DNA from: an uncultured Eubacterium sp.
GTDB lineage: Bacteria; Bacillota; Clostridia; Lachnospirales; Lachnospiraceae
Direction of reading: 5' to 3'
Assembly: GCA_910584645.1 (NCBI GenBank)
Contig: CAJUAU010000002.1
Coordinates: 208,515 to 272,514, forward strand
Length of the DNA stretch: 64,000 bases
Within the stretch, counting starts at the first letter, position 1; every line of letters begins with the position of its first letter. Below the pieces are notes generated by a model that searched no databases, was not told where the DNA came from, and was given only the letters and a program-made list of their open reading frames with translations. The translations under genes were made by a program, and so were the position numbers. Below are positions 60,399 through 64,000 of the stretch, piece by piece.

Positions 60399-62585
60399 TT
60401 ACTTCTCCTGTCCGCTCAGGCCAAACACAGCATTTACCACCTTTTCTGTTGCATGTCCGTCTTCCCAGGAACAATATTTTTTGCAAAAACGATCATATTT
60501 TTCCTTATATTCCTCTTTTACCTCATCGATGCGGCATACGGACTCTATGACCTCTCCCGTCTCGAAAAGCATAGGTCCCGGAAGCTCCTCTTCCACATCC
60601 ATATAAAATCCCCGGAGTACGCTGCGGTATTTTTCCAGATCGTAGGTAAAAAACAGCATAGGCCTTCTCAGATTCGCATAGTCAAAAAAGACCGAAGAAT
60701 AATCTGTGACCAGAATATCCGATATCAGATAGAGTCTGGCGATATCGTCGTATTTGCTCAGATTCCACGCAAATCCCTCATACTGACCCAGATCAAGAAA
60801 ATCTGCGATAAAATAATGGGTTCTGAGGATCACCACATACTCCTCTCCCAGTTCCCTCTTCATCTGCTCCAGATCTAGTTTAAGAGTAAATTTATACTGG
60901 GCATGGCCATAAAATTCGTCATCCCGCCAGGTCGGTGCGTAGAGGATCACCTTCTTGTCATCTGGTATGCCAAGCTCTGCCTTGATCTCCCTCATCAGCT
61001 GTTCTTTGTCTTCCCGGTACAAAATGTCGTTTCTCGGATACCCTGTCTCCAGCATCTGCCCGTCGTACATAAAGGCGCGGCGGAAAATATCCTCCGAAAA
61101 CTGATTAGGCGCCACCAGATAATCCCAGGAACGGGTCTGGATATAAAACTGCTCCTTGTACAGCGGCGATGCCGTGGTCACATCCTCCATGTCAAATACC
61201 AGTTTCTTCAATGGTGTTCCGTGCCAGGTCTCCAAAAATACATTGCCCTTCCGTTTGATAAAATACTGGGGCTGTCTCCCATTAAATACGATATACTTTG
61301 CCCTTGCCATATAGAAGAAATACTTGAAACTAAACCGCTTCATCTGTCGGGCAGGATAGGGAAGTTTCAGCTTCCTCCCCGCATTCACCCACATATAGTT
61401 ATATTTCCCTGGATATTTTTCGTTAAGATATTCAAAAATATACTTCGGGCTGTCAGAATAGCTTTTCCCAAAAAAGCTCTCAAAGATTACCGTATCCTCC
61501 AGCATCTTCATCTTAGAAAACACCTTCTCATACAGATAGCGCTTCATCTTGGCCCGGCTGGTACAGATCCGGAACAGCGTCTGTTTTCTTGCATGATTCC
61601 TGGTTTTTCCGGCAAGCCCCGCCGCATCCCCCGCCAATCCATACCGGATCAGTTTTTTGGGATGATGCTTCAACATAGGGAGTACACCATTTCCCAGCAG
61701 CTTCAAGGTATCCTGAAGGACGATCACCGTTTCTTTTTGTTTCGCCGGCTTTGCCTCCACCACAAATGCAGCGATCCTGGTCACAAGCCACATCACAAAT
61801 TTATAATCAAGATATTGGTTCTTATTCTCCTCCTGGGCAGAAATGAATTTCTTTGCCCTGCGATAAGCCTCCATACCCTCAAACACTTTTTTCTCATCAT
61901 CCTTCGCCTGCAGCAGTGAAGGCAGGTTCACTGGATCATTATGTTTTCTCTTTATATATAAGCCGTCTTCACAAAACAACGTCTTTTCTGCATGGGAAAG
62001 CACCTGCATTAAAAAAGGCAGGTCTGAAAAGTAATGCAGATCCTCACAAAACCGGATCGAATGTCCCTGGATCACCTTTCTGGAGATCAACATTCCAAGA
62101 ATGGTTATACCCTGAAGGCTCCCGGCACGCATGGGAAGGTATTCATAGGCATTCCCCACATCTCCCTCATACTTTGTATGTTCTGTACCGTTCTGACGGT
62201 CCAGTTCCTCTCCATTATCAAAATATACCTTCCGGCTGTACCACGTACTCCGGATCTCTCCATAAGCCACTCCACCGGTCACTTCTTTTTCCACCAGCCG
62301 CTGCAGCGTGTCCGGAGCCAGATAGTCATCGGCGTCCATAAAAAAGATATATTCCCCTGTGGCCATATCAAGCCCGGCATTTCTTGCCGCCGCCACGCCA
62401 CTGGTGTCTTTCGTGCGGGCAAAATGCATCTGCAGCCCGCCCCACTCACTTACATCTGGTTTATCACATCCGTCACATACCATGATTACTTCAAAATCAC
62501 GGAAGCTCTGATCTGCCAGACTCCCAAGGCAGTCACGGATATAGTTCTTTTCATCGTGATAAGCTACAATTACACTTATCTTCAC
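60399..62585 (-). CDS. GT2 glycosyltransferase fused to CDP-glycerol glycerophosphotransferase, copy 1
   Basis: 728 residues from a GTG at 62585 (GGAGG 8 bases before). GT2 domain (about 1-280) with VIVAYHDEKNYIRDCLGS, VAAARNAGLDMATGEYIFF and MDADDYLAPDTL; C-terminal transferase (about 360-725) with ETWHGTPLKKLVFD, GYPRNDILY, VILYAPTWRDDEF and VTDYSSVFFDYANLRRP. It is paralogous to the next gene but without the acidic insertion. First gene of the wall-polymer operon. A TATAAT box on the minus strand lies at 62607-62612, 22 bases upstream. Confidence 0.92.
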   Translation of the reverse strand: MKISVIVAYHDEKNYIRDCLGSLADQSFRDFEVIMVCDGCDKPDVSEWGGLQMHFARTKDTSGVAAARNAGLDMATGEYIFFMDADDYLAPDTLQRLVEKEVTGGVAYGEIRSTWYSRKVYFDNGEELDRQNGTEHTKYEGDVGNAYEYLPMRAGSLQGITILGMLISRKVIQGHSIRFCEDLHYFSDLPFLMQVLSHAEKTLFCEDGLYIKRKHNDPVNLPSLLQAKDDEKKVFEGMEAYRRAKKFISAQEENKNQYLDYKFVMWLVTRIAAFVVEAKPAKQKETVIVLQDTLKLLGNGVLPMLKHHPKKLIRYGLAGDAAGLAGKTRNHARKQTLFRICTSRAKMKRYLYEKVFSKMKMLEDTVIFESFFGKSYSDSPKYIFEYLNEKYPGKYNYMWVNAGRKLKLPYPARQMKRFSFKYFFYMARAKYIVFNGRQPQYFIKRKGNVFLETWHGTPLKKLVFDMEDVTTASPLYKEQFYIQTRSWDYLVAPNQFSEDIFRRAFMYDGQMLETGYPRNDILYREDKEQLMREIKAELGIPDDKKVILYAPTWRDDEFYGHAQYKFTLKLDLEQMKRELGEEYVVILRTHYFIADFLDLGQYEGFAWNLSKYDDIARLYLISDILVTDYSSVFFDYANLRRPMLFFTYDLEKYRSVLRGFYMDVEEELPGPMLFETGEVIESVCRIDEVKEEYKEKYDRFCKKYCSWEDGHATEKVVNAVFGLSGQEK

Positions 62586-62650
62586 TGATCATTCCTCCAG
62601 CATAATATTATAATAGAGTATCATACAGATACCCAGTTTCTTACACATTT

Positions 62651-62836
62651 AAGTCCGACAGGACTTATTTTATCACATTTTATGTGCACGTCTTCTGCAC
62701 ATATTGAGTTTTGCTAAAAACTCATGGATAAGTCCGACAGGACTTATTTTATCACATTTTATGTGCACGTCTTCTGCACATATTGAGTTTTGCTAAAAAC
62801 TCATGGATAAGTCCGACAGGACTTATTTTATCACAT
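62651..62836. repeat. Tandem 79-bp palindromic repeat, 2.4 copies
   Basis: Units start at 62651, 62730 and 62809 (the last partial). Each unit has three inverted repeats: AAGTCC-gaca-GGACTT, TGTGCA-N7-TGCACA and GAGTTTT-gct-AAAACTC. Units 1 and 2 are almost identical, so the duplication is recent. The diverged copy at 3028-3091 shows that the element is dispersed. Together with the flanks (62586-62650 and 62837-62907) it fills the gap between the GT operon and the DUF1002 gene; no ORF is seen. Confidence 0.9.
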
Positions 62837-62907
62837 ATATATCCTGTGTGGCAAGAAATAAAATTTCCGCCAAACTCAACTATGGTACAAGTTTACCCCT
62901 CTTTTGC

Positions 62908-62953
62908 AAAAAGTACCTGCACTTCCCACACTTATCTGCAGAAAATACAGGTA
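62908..62953 (-). terminator. Probable terminator of the DUF1002 gene
   Basis: TACCTG (62914-62919) pairs with CAGGTA (62948-62953) around an inner CTGCA/TGCAG pairing; on the minus strand five T follow (62908-62912). Confidence 0.6.
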
Positions 62954-62980
62954 TCTTGTACTCAGCCAGACAGGCCTTTG

Positions 62981-63889
62981 TCACCCAAACAGTCCGGCAA
63001 ACCAGTTCGCGATCTTTTCAGCGATCTCGGTAAAGAACTGAATGATCTTTTCAAAAATTCCCTTCGCCTGGTCCAGATCAATGTTCAGGTCTTTAAGACG
63101 GTTATACACATCTTCTGCCTGCTGTTTGAGCTTATCCACATCCAGATCCAGGTTCTTGATCTTTTCCAGAAGTTCCGCCAGTTTCTGTTCCTGCTCGGCC
63201 GTCAGCTTCACATCCAGTTCTCCAGCAGATTCCTGAATGATCTCTTTGACCTCTTCCACCGTCTCCACATCGCCGTCCAGCACTCTCTGTTTAACCAATG
63301 CTACCAGTTCTTCCGCTTTTTCTGCTCCCAGCTCCTGCCCCAGCTCTCCAGTCAGCACGAGCTCATTCGTCGCAGCGTCTGCATTTTCTTTTTTCAGATC
63401 CTCGCCGGTCATCGTAGAATATGCCTTCATGGCTCCTACCAGAGCCGCCGTTCCCGACAGATTAAAAGGACCCGCCACTGTCACTTCTGCGTCGGTGATC
63501 CCCGCTGTGATCAAAGCATTGGTGTACATACCACTGGTACAATAGGTAATGTTTTTTGTGACAACGCTGATCCCTTTCCCCTCTTCCTCCTTTTCGATGC
63601 GGACAGAAGAAAGCGCCTTGGTCCCGATCACCGAATCTGAAAGATATTCATCCAGATAGTCATGTTCATCCTCATTGGTCACCTGGATCACTTCATAATC
63701 TGCCAGTTCCTCTTCTGTCACATCCAGAAGAGAAAGAACCGTATTTTTCTGTTCTTTCGTAAGGTCCGCCCCCAGGGATATATAGGGCTTTTCATCCCCC
63801 GCTACCGCATCCGCCTTTGAGACAGATACCGGCATCAGAATCATCCCAAACGCAATGATCCCCACTAAAACCTTTTTCCATCTGTTCAT
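62981..63889 (-). CDS. DUF1002 secreted protein
   Basis: 302 residues. The signal peptide ends near Ser-Lys-Ala-Asp-Ala (about residue 27). Residues about 35-215 match DUF1002: PYISLGADLTKEQKNTVLSLL, IQVTNEDEHDYL, SVVTKNITYCTSGMYTNALITAGI and GPFNLSGTAALVGAMKAYS. Residues about 215-290 are a charged helical, coiled-coil-like region, and the tail IANWFAGLFG is amphipathic. The family is secreted in Firmicutes and functionally uncharacterised. Confidence 0.92.
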   Translation of the reverse strand: MNRWKKVLVGIIAFGMILMPVSVSKADAVAGDEKPYISLGADLTKEQKNTVLSLLDVTEEELADYEVIQVTNEDEHDYLDEYLSDSVIGTKALSSVRIEKEEEGKGISVVTKNITYCTSGMYTNALITAGITDAEVTVAGPFNLSGTAALVGAMKAYSTMTGEDLKKENADAATNELVLTGELGQELGAEKAEELVALVKQRVLDGDVETVEEVKEIIQESAGELDVKLTAEQEQKLAELLEKIKNLDLDVDKLKQQAEDVYNRLKDLNIDLDQAKGIFEKIIQFFTEIAEKIANWFAGLFG

Positions 63890-63957
63890 ATTTCCCCCTA
63901 TTCCTGCGCGCCATTCCGCGCATATATCGCTTTGCTAAATTTATATGAGGCTGCGGA

Positions 63958-64000
63958 TTACTTTTTCAGCCGTTCCATCGCCTCTCTGGTGTTTTCAAGA
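63958..64000 (-). CDS. C-terminal end of a gene running off the window
   Basis: The minus-strand frame entering from the right edge encodes LENTREAMERLKK and then stops at 63958. It is charged and helical, like a real C-terminus, and is followed 68 bases later by the DUF1002 gene in the same direction. Too little is visible to name it. Confidence 0.4.
   Translation of the reverse strand, partial: LENTREAMERLKK

Noticed and set aside
60903..61919. 338-codon frame opposite a glycerophosphotransferase gene
   Set aside because: Shadow frame; composition unlike a protein.
62651..62836. CRISPR array
   Set aside because: The 79-bp units are contiguous, with no unique spacers, and internally palindromic; no cas genes are near.

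Overview
The window looks like chromosome from a spore-forming Gram-positive Clostridia, most likely Lachnospiraceae. The grounds are a SCIFF peptide with its radical-SAM maturase, SpoVAD and SpoVAE, an mbl-flhO-flhP block, a comFC-yvyF pair, a fused SecDF, families that I associate with Lachnospiraceae (DUF5716, DUF5717, DUF1002), strong GGAGG ribosome binding sites and moderate GC. I cannot name the genus. There are no rRNA genes, no recognisable tRNA genes, no CRISPR array and no transposase.

Region 1 (1-10,000) is an accessory locus built around secreted small proteins. A PadR regulator with three small membrane or secreted proteins reads rightward. It is flanked by two leftward operons. 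The first holds a tandem duplication of a roughly 1.8-kb unit, made of a small secreted protein resembling the lactococcin-972 family and an FtsX-like permease; the outer permease runs off the window. The second encodes a secreted protein, a Cys-motif lipoprotein, a two-half permease and an ABC ATPase. Both leftward operons begin with the same cassette: an ATACT-N11-AGTAT inverted repeat touching the -35 box, a strong promoter, a leader ORF of about 20 codons with a near-perfect ribosome binding site, and a covarying hairpin that also reads as promoter plus terminator on the opposite strand. This is the most novel-looking part of the window.

Region 2 (10,000-17,600) has a secreted modular GH43 xylan/arabinan-type enzyme with a long 5' leader, spoVAD-spoVAE, secDF and tadA, all leftward. 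Region 3 (17,600-28,150) is a rightward ten-gene Mrp/Mbh-like cation antiporter operon with four antiporter-type membrane subunits but no hydrogenase or quinone module, followed by prmA. Region 4 (28,290-30,800) is an ECF-type sigma factor with a membrane-anchored beta-propeller protein that probably acts as its partner.

Region 5 (30,900-39,900, leftward) runs mbl, two flagellar rod genes, a rod-binding protein, recD2, comFC, yvyF, glf and a family-2 glycosyltransferase. Region 6 (39,980-42,080) is the SCIFF locus: a membrane protein, the 46-residue six-cysteine peptide with its own promoter, and the maturase. Region 7 (42,190-52,650) holds a PHP phosphoesterase and a leftward operon of uncharacterised genes: a membrane/TPR-like protein, a giant DUF5717 protein, an actin/Hsp70-fold DUF5716 protein, two coiled-coil/TPR-like proteins, a CBS protein and thiE. 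Region 8 (52,650-64,000) contains a Ca2+-type P-ATPase, a leucine-rich-repeat surface protein, three CDP-glycerol glycerophosphotransferase proteins (two fused to glycosyltransferases) and a DUF1002 protein. Two families of dispersed palindromic repeats are scattered through the intergenic regions.
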